In this document: one piece after another, positions 1-10,387 of the stretch
How positions within the stretch are numbered: position 1 is the stretch's first letter
Layout of the letters: each line of letters begins with the position of its first letter
DNA from: Gammaproteobacteria bacterium
GTDB lineage: Bacteria > Pseudomonadota > Gammaproteobacteria > Steroidobacterales > GCA-2729495
DNA: 47,171 nt
Reading direction: 5' to 3'
Assembly: GCA_020853135.1 (NCBI GenBank)
Contig: JADYZO010000075.1
Coordinates: 1 to 47,171 of the forward strand
Program-made: the position numbers and the translations under genes
Notes under the pieces: model-generated
Told to the model about the DNA's origin: nothing
Seen by the model: only the letters and a program-made list of their open reading frames with translations
The model's database searches: none

Positions 1-346
1 AGCGGTACTGGGTGCCGATGTCGTTGCCCTGGCGCATGCCCTGGGTCGGGTCGTGGGACTCCCAGAACACGCGCAGCAGCGTCGCGTAGCTGATCTGCGC
101 CGGATCAAAGACCACGAGCACGACTTCGTTGTGCCCGGTGAGGCCACTGCACACGTCCGCGTAGGTCGGGCTGGCGGTGTGGCCGCCCGCGTAACCGGCC
201 GCCGTGGTGAACACCCCGGGCTGCTCCCAGAACCGGCGCTCGGCGCCCCAGAAGCAGCCCAGGCCGAACAGCGCCTGCTGCATGCCGGCGGGGAATGGCG
301 GGTGCAGCGGGTGGCCCGTGACGAAGTGCCGGGGTGGCAAGGACAT
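1..346 (-). CDS. msrA: Peptide-methionine (S)-S-oxide reductase MsrA, 3' end cut by window
   Basis: Cytoplasmic enzyme that reduces the S epimer of methionine sulfoxide, free or in proteins. About 115 codons are visible. The family signature [11 protein letters not shown] lies near residues 30-40 with the catalytic Cys in GCFW, followed by GYAGGH, the GHNE motif and the [15 protein letters not shown] block. The ATG at 344-346 (read leftward) is preceded by GGAG, which fixes the start; the N-terminal extension resembles the longer E. coli-type MsrA. The C-terminal recycling cysteines would lie outside the window. It sits about 3.4 kb from msrPQ, so cytoplasmic and periplasmic repair of oxidised methionine are encoded close together. 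Identification is firm. Confidence 0.96.
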   Translation of the reverse strand, partial: MSLPPRHFVTGHPLHPPFPAGMQQALFGLGCFWGAERRFWEQPGVFTTAAGYAGGHTASPTYADVCSGLTGHNEVVLVVFDPAQISYATLLRVFWESHDPTQGMRQGNDIGTQYR

Positions 347-392
347 GGGCTTCTCCTGCAGGCCGGGACCCGGCCCGGTTGGCGACCAGCCG

Positions 393-1913
393 ATGTTAGA
401 TTATCAGCCTGTGATGTGCCCCGACGTCAGCGCCGCGGATGCAAGGGTTGGCCGGCAGGCCCTGCTGGCCTGCGCCCTGGCCATCGGCCTGCTGCTGGAT
501 GCCGTGCCGGTCGTGGCCATCGCTGCGGGGGCCGAACCACCGGTCGCACCGGCAGTCCCGGCACCAGGCCCGGGCACCACGGATCCGGCCAGCACGCGCG
601 ATGCCGCCCAGCAGACCTTCCTGCGCCTGATGGAAGAGGGCCGCTACGGGGAAGCCGCGGCCATCGCCACGCAGATCGTGGACATGATGCGCCGCCTGCA
701 CGGCGAGGGGAGCCTGGCGACGGCCATCCCGCTGGCCAACCTCGGCACCGCGCAGCTGCAGGGCGGTGACCTCGCGACCGCGCAGGCCAGTTACGTCGCC
801 GCCATCGACATCATCGAGCGGCGTGATGGCATCGCTTCCCCGCGCCTGGTGAACCCGTTGACCGGCCTCGGCGAGGCCTGCCTGCGTGCCGGACTGTACC
901 CGCAGGCCACCGAGGCATTCCAGCGCGCATTGCATGTCAACCATGCAGCGGCGGGCTTCTACAACCTCGAGCAGGTCAGCATCCTCGACGGCCTCTCGGA
1001 GGGCTTCCTCGGGCTGGAAAAGCTCGACAAGGCCAACGCCCACCAGCGCGCCCAGGTCACGATCCAGCAGCGCCACGCCCCGCAGGACAGCACGGCGCAG
1101 GCGCAGGCGCTGCAGAAGCTCGGCCGCTGGTACAACCGCACCGGCCAGTACCAGGCGGCGCAGGCCGCCTACCAGGACGCGCGGCGCGTCATCCGCGAGA
1201 GCGGCGGCAACTACGATCCGCGGATGATCGATGCACTGGTGGGCGAGGCGCTGAGCCACGGGAACGAGGGCGCGATGCCGGTGGCCGCCACCGTGCTCAA
1301 GCGCGCACTGGACCTGGTGGATGCACAGCCGATGGTCGACCACGCCAGGCGTGCCGATGTGCTGGTGGCGCTCGGTGACCTGCAGACCGCGGTGCGCCAG
1401 CCGCGTGCCGCCCGGCAGCAGTACGTCGAGGCCTGGCGTGAACTCTCCGGTGACGGTGCCCTGCTGGCCGCCCGCGAACGCCACTTCGCGCAGCCGCTGC
1501 GCATCGGCGGCCCGCGCCTGCCCGACGTGGTGGACGAGAACGGCAGGGAGCGCGGCCCTGCGGCCATCGGCCAGGGCGCCTATGACCAGGGCGTCGTCGT
1601 GGCAGCCCTCACGGTCACCGCGCAGGGTCGTGCCGCCGATACCCGCATCATCGAGTCCACGCCGCCCGGACTGCTCGACCGGCAGCTGCTGCGGGCGCTG
1701 GATGGTGCCGCATTCCGCCCGGCCATGGCCGACGGCGAGCCGGTGGACCGCCCGGACGTACGGTTCCGGCATGAATTCCGCTATTCGCGCGCCACGGCCA
1801 GCCGCACCGGGCCGCCGGCAACGGAATCGACGCCGGCGGCCGGCGGAAAAGGCGGGCCGATCGCCTACCCCGAAGCCGGGCACCCGGCTGCCGGCAACCA
1901 TGCCAACCCCTGA
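393..1913 (+). CDS. Exported TPR protein with C-terminal TonB-like domain
   Basis: About 506 residues. A hydrophobic stretch about 25-50 residues in ([19 protein letters not shown]) looks like a signal peptide or anchor. The middle is a run of TPR-like helical pairs (for example [21 protein letters not shown] and [21 protein letters not shown]). The last ~80 residues have the TonB C-terminal pattern ([20 protein letters not shown], then [13 protein letters not shown]). I infer a periplasmic scaffold protein; the substrate is unknown. The start is uncertain: the ATG at 393 has no Shine-Dalgarno, and an AT-rich -10-like stretch at 396-404 lies just before GTG 411/ATG 414, either of which would give a leaderless start. 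It overlaps the next gene by 14 bp. Confidence 0.75.
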   Translation: MLDYQPVMCPDVSAADARVGRQALLACALAIGLLLDAVPVVAIAAGAEPPVAPAVPAPGPGTTDPASTRDAAQQTFLRLMEEGRYGEAAAIATQIVDMMRRLHGEGSLATAIPLANLGTAQLQGGDLATAQASYVAAIDIIERRDGIASPRLVNPLTGLGEACLRAGLYPQATEAFQRALHVNHAAAGFYNLEQVSILDGLSEGFLGLEKLDKANAHQRAQVTIQQRHAPQDSTAQAQALQKLGRWYNRTGQYQAAQAAYQDARRVIRESGGNYDPRMIDALVGEALSHGNEGAMPVAATVLKRALDLVDAQPMVDHARRADVLVALGDLQTAVRQPRAARQQYVEAWRELSGDGALLAARERHFAQPLRIGGPRLPDVVDENGRERGPAAIGQGAYDQGVVVAALTVTAQGRAADTRIIESTPPGLLDRQLLRALDGAAFRPAMADGEPVDRPDVRFRHEFRYSRATASRTGPPATESTPAAGGKGGPIAYPEAGHPAAGNHANP

Positions 1914-2922
1914 CCCGGCCGGCATGCGGTGCATGGTGCTCGAGGCTCCCGGCCTGCGGTTGCGGGAAGAGCATCGCGCCCTTCCCGCCTGCACCGGCGC
2001 CCATGTGCTGATCCGCGTCCATGCCTGTGGCGTGTGCCGCACCGATCTGCACCTGCAGGACGGTGAACTGCCCGCCGCCAGCTATCCGCGCGTGCCCGGC
2101 CACCAGGCCGTGGGCGAGGTGGTGGCACGCGGCCCTGCCGCGGTACTGCCGGTGGGTGCCTGGGTGGGCGCGGCATGGCTGGCACACAGCTGCGGAACCT
2201 GCCGCTTCTGCCGCAGTGGCCAGGAGAACCTGTGCGACGCGGCACGCTTCCACGGCTGTCACGTGGACGGGGGATTCGCCACCCACATGCTGGCCGACTC
2301 GCGCTATTGCATCGCGCTGGACCGTGCGCTGGGCGCCGCGGCCGCGACACCGCTGCTCTGCGCCGGGCTGATCGGCTATCGCACGCTGCGCATGGCGGGT
2401 GAGGCCCATGCCATCGGCATCTACGGCTTCGGCTCCGCAGCGCACCTGGTCACGCAGCTGGCGCGCCACGAGGGTCGGCGCATCCTGGCCTTCACCACGC
2501 CGGGCGACACCGCGGCACAGGGCTTCGCGCGGGAACTGGGCGCGGCCTGGGCCGGCGGGTCCGACGAGCCGGCGCCCGAGCCGCTCGACGCCGCGCTGAT
2601 CTTCGCCCCGGTCGGCGCGCTGGTACCCAAGGCGCTGGGCGATGTCAGGAAAGGCGGCACCGTAGTCTGTGGCGGCATCCACATGAGCGACATACCCGCG
2701 TTTCCCTACGCGGCGCTGTGGGGCGAGCGCCAGCTGAGATCGGTCGCCAACCTGACACGCGAGGACGGTGTGGCGTTCATGCAGGCGGCTGCCAGGGCCG
2801 GCCTCACCGCCCGGGTCAGCACCTATCCCCTCGGGCGCGCCAACGATGCGCTCGACGACCTGCGCGCCGGCCGGATCAACGGCACCGCCGTGCTCCTCTG
2901 CGAAACACGGGCAGGCGGGTGA
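1900..2922 (+). CDS. Zinc-dependent alcohol dehydrogenase family protein
   Basis: Medium-chain dehydrogenase/reductase of 340 residues, cytoplasmic. Catalytic-zinc residues are visible in ACGVCRTDLHL (Cys43) and GHQAVGEV (His68). The structural-zinc set is CGTCRFCRSGQENLC (Cys98, 101, 104, 112). A Rossmann nucleotide-binding segment (IYGFGSAAHLV) follows near residue 185. It resembles the short zinc-ADH subfamily of about 330-340 residues annotated as 'zinc-binding alcohol dehydrogenase family'. The substrate cannot be inferred. The start overlaps the end of the upstream TPR gene, suggesting co-transcription; an ATG at 1924 is an alternative start. Confidence 0.88.
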   Translation: MPTPDPAGMRCMVLEAPGLRLREEHRALPACTGAHVLIRVHACGVCRTDLHLQDGELPAASYPRVPGHQAVGEVVARGPAAVLPVGAWVGAAWLAHSCGTCRFCRSGQENLCDAARFHGCHVDGGFATHMLADSRYCIALDRALGAAAATPLLCAGLIGYRTLRMAGEAHAIGIYGFGSAAHLVTQLARHEGRRILAFTTPGDTAAQGFARELGAAWAGGSDEPAPEPLDAALIFAPVGALVPKALGDVRKGGTVVCGGIHMSDIPAFPYAALWGERQLRSVANLTREDGVAFMQAAARAGLTARVSTYPLGRANDALDDLRAGRINGTAVLLCETRAGG

Positions 2923-2935
2923 ACTCGCAGGCATC

Positions 2936-3778
2936 ATGCCTGCCACGACTCGGCAATGGACGGGTGATGCAGTGCAGGGGAAGCTGAGCAGCGGCTGGTG
3001 GCCTGCCCGGGCGGTGGCGCTGGCGGCGGTGCTGGTGCTGGCGGCGGCACCTGCCGGAGCCGCTGCACCCGACTACGCGCCGCTCGAGGAAGCCCTGCTG
3101 CAGAACGTGCGCGACGGCTACGTCGACTACGACGGCCTGGCCGCAAGCCCGCAGTTCGCGCGTTTCATCGACGGGCTGGCCACGACGGCCATTCCCGCAG
3201 ACCACGACGCGGCGCTCGCCCACTACCTCAACGCCTACAACGCGCTGGCCATCCGCGGCATCCTGCAGGGTGAGTCGCCCGCCTCCGCCGCCGGCCGGCG
3301 GCGTTTCTTCGACAGCAGGAAATTCACGCTCGACGGCCGCGCCGTCACCCTCGGGGAGATCGGCCAGCGGCTGCGCGCGCTCGGTGACCCGCGCGCCTGG
3401 TTTGCCATGTCCTGTGCGGCACTGTCCTGCCCGCGCCTGGCAAGCCACGCCTACCAGCCGGCGACGCTGGATGCCCAGCTCGATGCGGCGGTGCGTGGCT
3501 TCGTCAATGACATCACGCGCAACCGCCTCGACATTGCGCAGAAGACCGCATTCCTGTCAGCGCTCTTCGACTGGCATCGCGCGGATTTCACGGCGGCCGC
3601 CGGCGGCGTGTCCGCCTGGCTGGAGCGCTACCTCGCGGACCCGGCCAGCCGCGCGGCGCTGCGCGAGGGCTGGCTGGAGTTGCGCTACCTGGACTTCGAC
3701 TGGGACCTGAACGGCCGCTACGCGCGCGGCACGGCCGACCCGGCGCCCGGCACCTGCGGAGCAGCCACACCATGCTGA
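2936..3778 (+). CDS. Exported DUF547 protein
   Basis: 280 residues with an N-terminal signal peptide ([19 protein letters not shown], cleavage near residue 44). The rest is a DUF547 domain: GYVDYDGLA, the [15 protein letters not shown] block, [14 protein letters not shown], and a C-terminal [14 protein letters not shown]547 proteins are exported and of unknown biochemical function. The conserved Asn/Tyr and Cys-x-x-x-x-Cys (SCAALSCP) positions are present, so the domain looks intact. The gene starts 13 bp after the alcohol dehydrogenase and ends 7 bp inside msrP, so it is probably part of the msrPQ transcription unit. Confidence 0.85.
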   Translation: MPATTRQWTGDAVQGKLSSGWWPARAVALAAVLVLAAAPAGAAAPDYAPLEEALLQNVRDGYVDYDGLAASPQFARFIDGLATTAIPADHDAALAHYLNAYNALAIRGILQGESPASAAGRRRFFDSRKFTLDGRAVTLGEIGQRLRALGDPRAWFAMSCAALSCPRLASHAYQPATLDAQLDAAVRGFVNDITRNRLDIAQKTAFLSALFDWHRADFTAAAGGVSAWLERYLADPASRAALREGWLELRYLDFDWDLNGRYARGTADPAPGTCGAATPC

Positions 3779-4731
3779 TCAGGCGTCCCGCGGACATCCG
3801 GCCCAGCGAGATCACGCCCGAGGCCGTCTTTCGCAGCCGGCGCCGGCTGCTCGCCGCGGCGGGATACGCCGGCGCCGGGCTGCTGCTCGGAGCCGGTGCC
3901 GGCGCTGCAGGCATCCCGGCGGGCCATCAGCGCCTCACCGGCGTGAAGGAGAGCCCGCTCAGCAGCCGCGAGACACCCAACAGCTTCGAGGACATCACCC
4001 ACTACAACAACTTCTACGAGTTCGGACCCGGGAAGTCGGACCCGGCCGAGCAGTCCGCCGGGTTCAGGCCAAGGCCCTGGACCGTCACCGTCGATGGCGA
4101 GGCCGGCGTGACGGGGCGTTTCACCCTCGAGGACATCCTCAAGCCGCACCCGCTGGAGGAACGCATCTACCGCTTCCGTTGCGTCGAGGCCTGGTCCATG
4201 GTGATCCCCTGGGTGGGATTTCCCCTCGGGGACCTGCTCAGGCGCTTCAAGCCAACATCCAGGGCGAAGTACGTGGCCTTCGAGACCATCGTGCGGCCGC
4301 AGGAGATGCCGGGCCAGCGCAGCCACGTCCTCGACTGGCCCTACGTCGAAGGCCTGACCATGGCCGAAGCCATGCACCCGCTGGCCATCCTGGCGGTGGG
4401 CATCTACGGCGTCGAACTGCCGAACCAGAATGGTGCGCCGCTGCGTCTCGTCACGCCGTGGAAATACGGCTTCAAGAGCATCAAATCCATCGTGCGCATC
4501 AGCTTCACCGTGCAGCAACCGCACACCACCTGGTCGGCTGCCGCCCCGGAGGAGTACGGCTTCTATGCCAACGTGAACCCCCGGGTTGACCACCCACGCT
4601 GGAGCCAGGCCACCGAGCGACGCATCGGCTCGCGGTTCTTTTCGCCCAAGCAGCCGACACTGCCGTTCAACGGCTACGCCGCGCAGGTGGCCTCGCTCTA
4701 CACGGGACTGGACCTGGTGCGGAACTTCTAG
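3772..4731 (+). CDS. msrP: MsrP, molybdenum-dependent periplasmic methionine sulfoxide reductase
   Basis: 319 residues, formerly YedY. It repairs oxidised methionine in periplasmic proteins using a molybdopterin cofactor and electrons from MsrQ. A twin-arginine signal ([10 protein letters not shown], residues 22-31) is followed by a glycine-rich hydrophobic stretch. The family block [10 protein letters not shown] is near residue 77, the molybdenum-ligand Cys137 is in [20 protein letters not shown], and [12 protein letters not shown] follows near residue 235. Length is normal for the family. It overlaps the DUF547 gene by 7 bp and lies 15 bp before msrQ. Confidence 0.97.
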   Translation: MLIRRPADIRPSEITPEAVFRSRRRLLAAAGYAGAGLLLGAGAGAAGIPAGHQRLTGVKESPLSSRETPNSFEDITHYNNFYEFGPGKSDPAEQSAGFRPRPWTVTVDGEAGVTGRFTLEDILKPHPLEERIYRFRCVEAWSMVIPWVGFPLGDLLRRFKPTSRAKYVAFETIVRPQEMPGQRSHVLDWPYVEGLTMAEAMHPLAILAVGIYGVELPNQNGAPLRLVTPWKYGFKSIKSIVRISFTVQQPHTTWSAAAPEEYGFYANVNPRVDHPRWSQATERRIGSRFFSPKQPTLPFNGYAAQVASLYTGLDLVRNF

Positions 4732-4746
4732 GCTCCTGGGCGTACC

Positions 4747-7203
<2,457 letters not shown>

Positions 7204-7292
7204 GCGATGACCGCGATCAGGGAAACAACAACGGTGCTGATTGTGCCGAAGTCATGCATCAGCGGTCCAGCGCCTCGCACGCTGCCGGCACA

Positions 7293-9119
7293 TCAGCGCT
7301 TGCGTGGTGGCCGCTCGATGCCGAGCGAGCGCATCCGGTCAGCCAGCGTCGTCGGCCGGATGCCCAGCCGCTCTGCTGCACCGCCCTTGCCCGATATCCG
7401 CCAGCCGGCCGCCTCCAGCGCGGCAACCAGGTTGCGCCGTTGCAGCTCGCGCATCGCGGCCTCGGTCAGGATGTCGGGCGCCGGCAGTGGTCCCGGGCCG
7501 CTGGCGGGCGGCGCAGCCGGGGCCGGCAGCGCGCCCGCCTCGGGCAGCGACAGGTCCAGGCGCAGCTTGTCGCCCCGCGAGAGGATCACCGCCCGCTCGA
7601 TCACGTTCTTCAGCTCACGCACGTTGCCGGGCCAGTCGTAGCGGCGCAGCGCCTCCACCTGGTCTCCGGTCAGCTGCGGCACCGGCCGGCCGAACTGCCG
7701 GGAAACCTGCCCGAGGAAGTGCTGGGCCAGCTGCACGACGTCCTCGCCGCGCTTGCGCAGCGGCGGCACCTGGACCGGGAACACGCCCAGGCGGTAATAC
7801 AGGTCCTCGCGGAACTCGCCGGCCTCCACCGCCTTCTCGAGGTCCTTGTTGGTCGCGGCGATGACCCGCACGTCCACCTTGCGGGTGCGATCGTCACCGA
7901 CGCGCTCGAACTCACGCTCCTGCAGGACGCGCAGCAGCTTGCCCTGGAGCGACAGCGGGATCTCGCCCACCTCATCCAGGAAGATGGTGCCGCCATCCGC
8001 CAGCTCGAAGCGCCCGACGCGATCCCGGTGGGCGCCGGTGAAGGCCCCGCGTACGTGGCCGAAGAACTCGCTCTCGAACAGCTCGTCGGGGATCGCTGCG
8101 CAGTTGACCTTGACCAGCGGGCCGTTGGCGCGCTGGCTGCGGACGTGGATGGCATGCGCCACCAGTTCCTTGCCGGAGCCGGTCTCGCCGACGATGAGCA
8201 CGCTCGCCGGCGTCGCTGCCACCGCCTCGATCCGCGCCATCATCGCCGCCAGGGCCGGGCTCCCGCCGACGATGCGCCCGAAGTTCATCGAGACGTTGAC
8301 CTCCTCGCGCAGGTAGTCACGCTCGCGCTCGAGTTCCTCCTTGAGGCGCGCGATCTCGCCATAGGCCTCGCGCAACCGCGCTTCGGCGCGGTTGCGCTCG
8401 GTCACGTCCTTGCTCGCCACCAGCAGGCGGATCACCTCGTCCTGCTCGTTGCGCTCGGCACGCGCGGACAGCAGGACGTCGATGACGTCGCCGTTCTTCG
8501 CCACCATCTGGCGGGGCACGTTCTGGACATCGCCCCGGCTGATGAACTCGCGCAGCCGCCCGTCCATCAGCGGGCCACGGGATTCATCGCTGATGAATTC
8601 GAGGATCGACCGGCCGATGACCTCGTTGCGCTGGTAGCCCAGCTTGGCGAGCCAGTGGTTGCTGACGGCCGTGATGCGCCCCTCCGGATCGATCGTGTGG
8701 AGCATCGCCGGGGTGGACTCATAGAGATCGAGGTAGCGCCGCTCCAGCCGCTCGCGGTCGGAGGGTTCCTCGAACAGCGACACCGAGTAGCGCAGGCTGC
8801 TTCCGTCAGGGGCATAGACCGCGACAGTCGTGGCCAGCAGTGCCAGTGCCCGGCCGTCGCGGGTGAAGAATTCCACGGGGACGTGCTCCAGCCGTCCCGT
8901 GCGCCGGAAACGCGGCAGCAACTCCTCGCGGATGCGCGTGGCGCTGGGTGGGGTGGCAAGGTCGTCCGGGCGGCGGCCGCGCAAATCGTCGCGGCTGTAG
9001 CCCATGCGCCGTTCCCACTCGTCCGTGACGTCGAGGAACCGGCCCTCGCCATCCAGCAGGGCCAGCAGGACGGGTAGGCTGCGAATCAGCGCAGTGCTTT
9101 GCTCATTGGGCTCAGGCAC
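7293..9119 (-). CDS. Sigma-54-dependent transcriptional activator with two PAS domains
   Basis: 608 residues. Domain order: PAS (about 8-115), PAS (about 128-245, ending in the PAC-like SKDVTERNRAEARL), a coiled-coil linker (about 245-275), an AAA+ sigma-54-interaction domain (about 283-510) with Walker A GETGSGKE (311-318), the sigma-54 contact loop GAFTGA (358-363) and Walker B GGTIFLDE (376-383), then a Fis-type helix-turn-helix (AALEAAGWRISGKGGAAERL to PTTLADRMRSLGI). All motifs needed to remodel sigma-54 holoenzyme are intact. There is no receiver domain, so a ligand, redox state or partner is probably sensed through PAS. A near-consensus sigma-54 promoter lies 110 bp away on the opposite strand and is the obvious candidate target. 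Confidence 0.95.
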   Translation of the reverse strand: MPEPNEQSTALIRSLPVLLALLDGEGRFLDVTDEWERRMGYSRDDLRGRRPDDLATPPSATRIREELLPRFRRTGRLEHVPVEFFTRDGRALALLATTVAVYAPDGSSLRYSVSLFEEPSDRERLERRYLDLYESTPAMLHTIDPEGRITAVSNHWLAKLGYQRNEVIGRSILEFISDESRGPLMDGRLREFISRGDVQNVPRQMVAKNGDVIDVLLSARAERNEQDEVIRLLVASKDVTERNRAEARLREAYGEIARLKEELERERDYLREEVNVSMNFGRIVGGSPALAAMMARIEAVAATPASVLIVGETGSGKELVAHAIHVRSQRANGPLVKVNCAAIPDELFESEFFGHVRGAFTGAHRDRVGRFELADGGTIFLDEVGEIPLSLQGKLLRVLQEREFERVGDDRTRKVDVRVIAATNKDLEKAVEAGEFREDLYYRLGVFPVQVPPLRKRGEDVVQLAQHFLGQVSRQFGRPVPQLTGDQVEALRRYDWPGNVRELKNVIERAVILSRGDKLRLDLSLPEAGALPAPAAPPASGPGPLPAPDILTEAAMRELQRRNLVAALEAAGWRISGKGGAAERLGIRPTTLADRMRSLGIERPPRKR

Positions 9120-9228
9120 AGGTCAAATATACGAAAAACCGTCATTCTGTGCCACGACATTTCGGATTCCACGGCAATTCGTTATCTCAGGAATTTTATA
9201 ACTGTTTGTTTTCCCTGTGATTCATGCT

Positions 9229-9244
9229 TGGCACGATTTCTGCA
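9229..9244 (+). promoter_or_regulatory. Sigma-54 (RpoN) promoter, -24/-12
   Basis: TGGCACGATTTCTGCA matches the sigma-54 consensus TGGCACG-N4-TTGCA at all but one position. The GG (9230-9231) and GC (9242-9243) doublets are separated by exactly 10 bp, as the holoenzyme requires. Placing GC at -13/-12 puts +1 at about 9255, which is the first base of a 7-bp hairpin. The sequence just upstream (9180-9225) is unusually AT-rich for this genome, which would suit DNA bending between activator sites and the promoter. Confidence 0.85.
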
Positions 9245-9254
9245 AACACATAGG

Positions 9255-9274
9255 CAGGCCTCGAAACAGGCCTG
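9255..9274 (+). other. 5'-terminal stem-loop of the sigma-54 transcript
   Basis: Perfect inverted repeat CAGGCCT (9255-9261) and AGGCCTG (9268-9274) around the loop CGAAAC. It begins at the predicted +1, so the RNA would start inside a stem, an arrangement that usually protects 5' ends from decay. It leaves the downstream SD exposed. Confidence 0.6.
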
Positions 9275-9297
9275 ACGGAAACAGGAAAGGCAAGTAT

Positions 9298-9465
9298 ATG
9301 GACACCCGGAACTGGCTCTTCACCCTCACTGGCGAGCGGCTGTCGGCCGCACTGCTGGCGGTTGCCGCGACCGTGATGGTCCTGGCGGCCATCAATGCCG
9401 GGTTCACGCCGCATGCGGCACACCTGGCCGGCCAGGTCCTCGGCGGATCGCCACTCGGCCTGTAA
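9298..9465 (+). CDS. 55-aa predicted single-pass membrane peptide
   Basis: The ATG at 9298 follows a strong SD (AGGAAAGG, about 7 nt spacing); stop TAA at 9463-9465. The peptide starts MDTRNWLFTLTGERL and has one hydrophobic segment (about residues 16-34, ALLAVAATVMVLAAINAGF) and a glycine-rich tail. I do not recognise the family. It is the first gene after the sigma-54 promoter and the only reading frame on the predicted transcript. Low complexity does not explain it, and the SD and position argue that it is translated. Plausible roles are a small membrane regulator or a peptide whose mRNA carries the regulatory hairpins. Confidence 0.65.
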   Translation: MDTRNWLFTLTGERLSAALLAVAATVMVLAAINAGFTPHAAHLAGQVLGGSPLGL

Positions 9466-9510
9466 GGCACGGTCGCATCCGCAGGAGTCATTGAACGACA
9501 GACATCCCAA

Positions 9511-9562
9511 CTTCTGGGGCGTGCCGCGGTCCCCCCCCCATTTTTCGCGGCACGCCCCGAAG
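9511..9562 (+). other. Long GC-rich hairpin with C9 loop
   Basis: A 17-bp stem pairs 9511-9528 with 9546-9562 with a single bulged T at 9515. The 13-bp core GGGGCGTGCCGCG (9516-9528) is perfectly complementary to 9546-9558. The 17-nt loop has nine consecutive C followed by ATTTTT. No U-tract follows the 3' arm, so it is not a standard terminator. Confidence 0.7.
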
Positions 9563-9563
9563 C

Positions 9564-9582
9564 GACGGCCCACGAGGCCGTC
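9564..9582 (+). other. Short hairpin (7-bp stem)
   Basis: GACGGCC (9564-9570) pairs perfectly with GGCCGTC (9576-9582) around a 5-nt loop CACGA. It starts two bases after the preceding hairpin and ends two bases before the next, so the stems would be nearly coaxially packed. Confidence 0.55.
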
Positions 9583-9584
9583 AA

Positions 9585-9617
9585 CTGCAGGCTCCATCCC
9601 CCTCCAGGAGCCTGCAG
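9585..9617 (+). other. Perfect 11-bp hairpin with C-rich loop
   Basis: CTGCAGGCTCC (9585-9595) pairs perfectly with GGAGCCTGCAG (9607-9617). The 11-nt loop ATCCCCCTCCA contains CCTCC, the anti-Shine-Dalgarno-like sequence found in loops of known C-rich sRNAs. Confidence 0.7.
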
Positions 9618-9620
9618 CAA

Positions 9621-9690
9621 GGGGCTCGCATGGCCGTCCCGGTCGGGGCGCTGGATTCAAACAGCCAGGCCATGCGGGCTCCTTTTTTTT
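9621..9690 (+). terminator. Intrinsic terminator with branched stem and T8 tract
   Basis: Fifteen base pairs, two of them G-U, form between 9621-9635 (GGGGCTCGCATGGCC) and 9668-9682 (GGCCATGCGGGCTCC), followed directly by eight T (9683-9690). The 32-nt interior can fold a small extra stem (GCTG 9650-9653 with CAGC 9662-9665). It ends the predicted sigma-54 transcript about 160 bp before the next gene. The rest of the gene-free stretch, 9691-9850, holds only the putative promoter of the DUF3015 gene. Confidence 0.8.
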
Positions 9691-9767
9691 AGGTTCGCAG
9701 CGGGCGGCAGTCCGCGCCAGCCGCAACCCGGCCACACAGCACGCACTCCCCAGCGGGGCCTGGCTTG

Positions 9768-9776
9768 TGCTAGCGT
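9768..9776 (+). promoter_or_regulatory. Possible extended -10 of the DUF3015 operon
   Basis: TGCTAGCGT resembles the TGCTAGAAT extended -10 seen several times in this window. It lies after the terminator of the preceding transcript and about 75 bp before the DUF3015 start. The hexamer TAGCGT is a weak match, so confidence is low. Confidence 0.3.
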
Positions 9777-9850
9777 CGCTGCGCTGGGCGTCGCAGCACG
9801 GCGCTCACGTTTCATTCTCAAGCGTTGTATCCACGAAAAGGGGAGATTCC

Positions 9851-10327
9851 ATGAAGCGAGTCCTGATCGTAACGGCACTGCTGGGCATGTCGGCCTCCGC
9901 CATGGCAGAGGCGCCGGGCGGCCCGAACTGCGGCTGGGGCAACATGCTGATGGATGGCCAGTCGGGCCTCGGCGCCCACGTCATCGCCAGCCTCACCAAT
10001 GGCACCAGCGGCAATGCCACCTTCGGCATGACCACTGGCACGAATGGCTGCTCCGCCAACGGCAAGCTGACCTATGGCGGCAAATCGCTCATCGGCGCGG
10101 TCATGGATGAGTTCAGCGAGGACGTCGCACGCGGGGACGGTGAGGCACTGACTGCCGTGGCTGTCGCCATGGGCGTCACCGAGGCCGACCGTGCGTTGTT
10201 CAAGCAGGTGATGCACGACAACTTCGCGACGATCTTCCCATCCAGCGACGTCACCGCCGAACAGGTGGGCGACCGCGTCGTTGAACTGATGCGGGCCAAC
10301 GAACAACTCGCGCACTACGTGTCCTGA
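9851..10327 (+). CDS. Exported DUF3015 protein
   Basis: 158 residues with a 19-residue signal peptide (MKRVLIVTALLGMSASAMA). The mature part carries the DUF3015 pattern: PNCGWGNMLMDGQSGLGAHV, TNGTSGNATFGMTTGTNGC and a C-terminal helical region (TAEQVGDRVVELMRANEQLAHYV). Two Cys (in NCGWG and TNGCS) could form a disulfide. The function of the family is unknown. The start has an SD (AAGGGGAGA). In gammaproteobacteria this family is often found next to DUF4105 genes, as here, which suggests a joint periplasmic role; the co-occurrence is from memory and the role is inferred. Confidence 0.85.
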   Translation: MKRVLIVTALLGMSASAMAEAPGGPNCGWGNMLMDGQSGLGAHVIASLTNGTSGNATFGMTTGTNGCSANGKLTYGGKSLIGAVMDEFSEDVARGDGEALTAVAVAMGVTEADRALFKQVMHDNFATIFPSSDVTAEQVGDRVVELMRANEQLAHYVS

Positions 10328-10333
10328 TCGCAG

Positions 10334-10368
10334 GGCTGGTGGGCCGGCAGCAGGCCGGCCCACCAGCC
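10334..10368 (+). other. Perfect 15-bp hairpin between DUF3015 and DUF4105 genes
   Basis: GGCTGGTGGGCCGGC (10334-10348) pairs perfectly with 10354-10368 around the loop AGCAG. No T-tract follows (the next bases are C-rich), so it is more likely an mRNA stabiliser or a partial terminator that lets the first gene be expressed more than the second. Confidence 0.6.
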
Positions 10369-10387
10369 ACACCCCTTCCCCCCACCG

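Larger units (their letters stand above)
9255..9690 (+). ncRNA. Predicted sigma-54 transcript: peptide mRNA with highly structured 3' region
   Basis: Boundaries are inferred from the sigma-54 promoter (+1 about 9255) and the intrinsic terminator ending at 9690, giving about 436 nt. Order: a 5'-terminal stem-loop (9255-9274), a good SD and a 55-codon reading frame (9298-9465), then four hairpins between 9511 and 9682. Two of the loops are C-rich (nine C in the first, CCCCCUCC in the third). C-rich loops that pair with Shine-Dalgarno regions are a known feature of 'cuckoo'-type sRNAs, for example sX13 in Xanthomonas and the CcsR RNAs in Rhodobacter, the latter co-transcribed with a small protein. 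That this transcript works the same way is inference; it could also be a heavily structured mRNA tail. Confidence 0.45.

Noticed and set aside
9141-9151. The 11-mer GTCATTCTGTG shared with the CRP-like site region at 43674-43684
   Set aside because: Shared 11-mers are expected by chance in a 47-kb window, and at 9141 the second half of the palindrome is absent.
9131-9160. A second sigma-54 promoter reading leftward into the activator gene
   Set aside because: TGGCAC is present but the base pair 10 bp after GG is CG, not the required GC, so the -12 element is missing.
9152-9173. Direct CCACG repeats as activator-binding sites for the sigma-54 regulator
   Set aside because: The repeat is only 5 bp and not dyad-symmetric as Fis-type sites usually are; too weak to call.
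9511-9562. The first long hairpin as the transcript terminator
   Set aside because: No T-tract follows its 3' arm. The hairpin at 9621-9682 followed by T8 is the better terminator.
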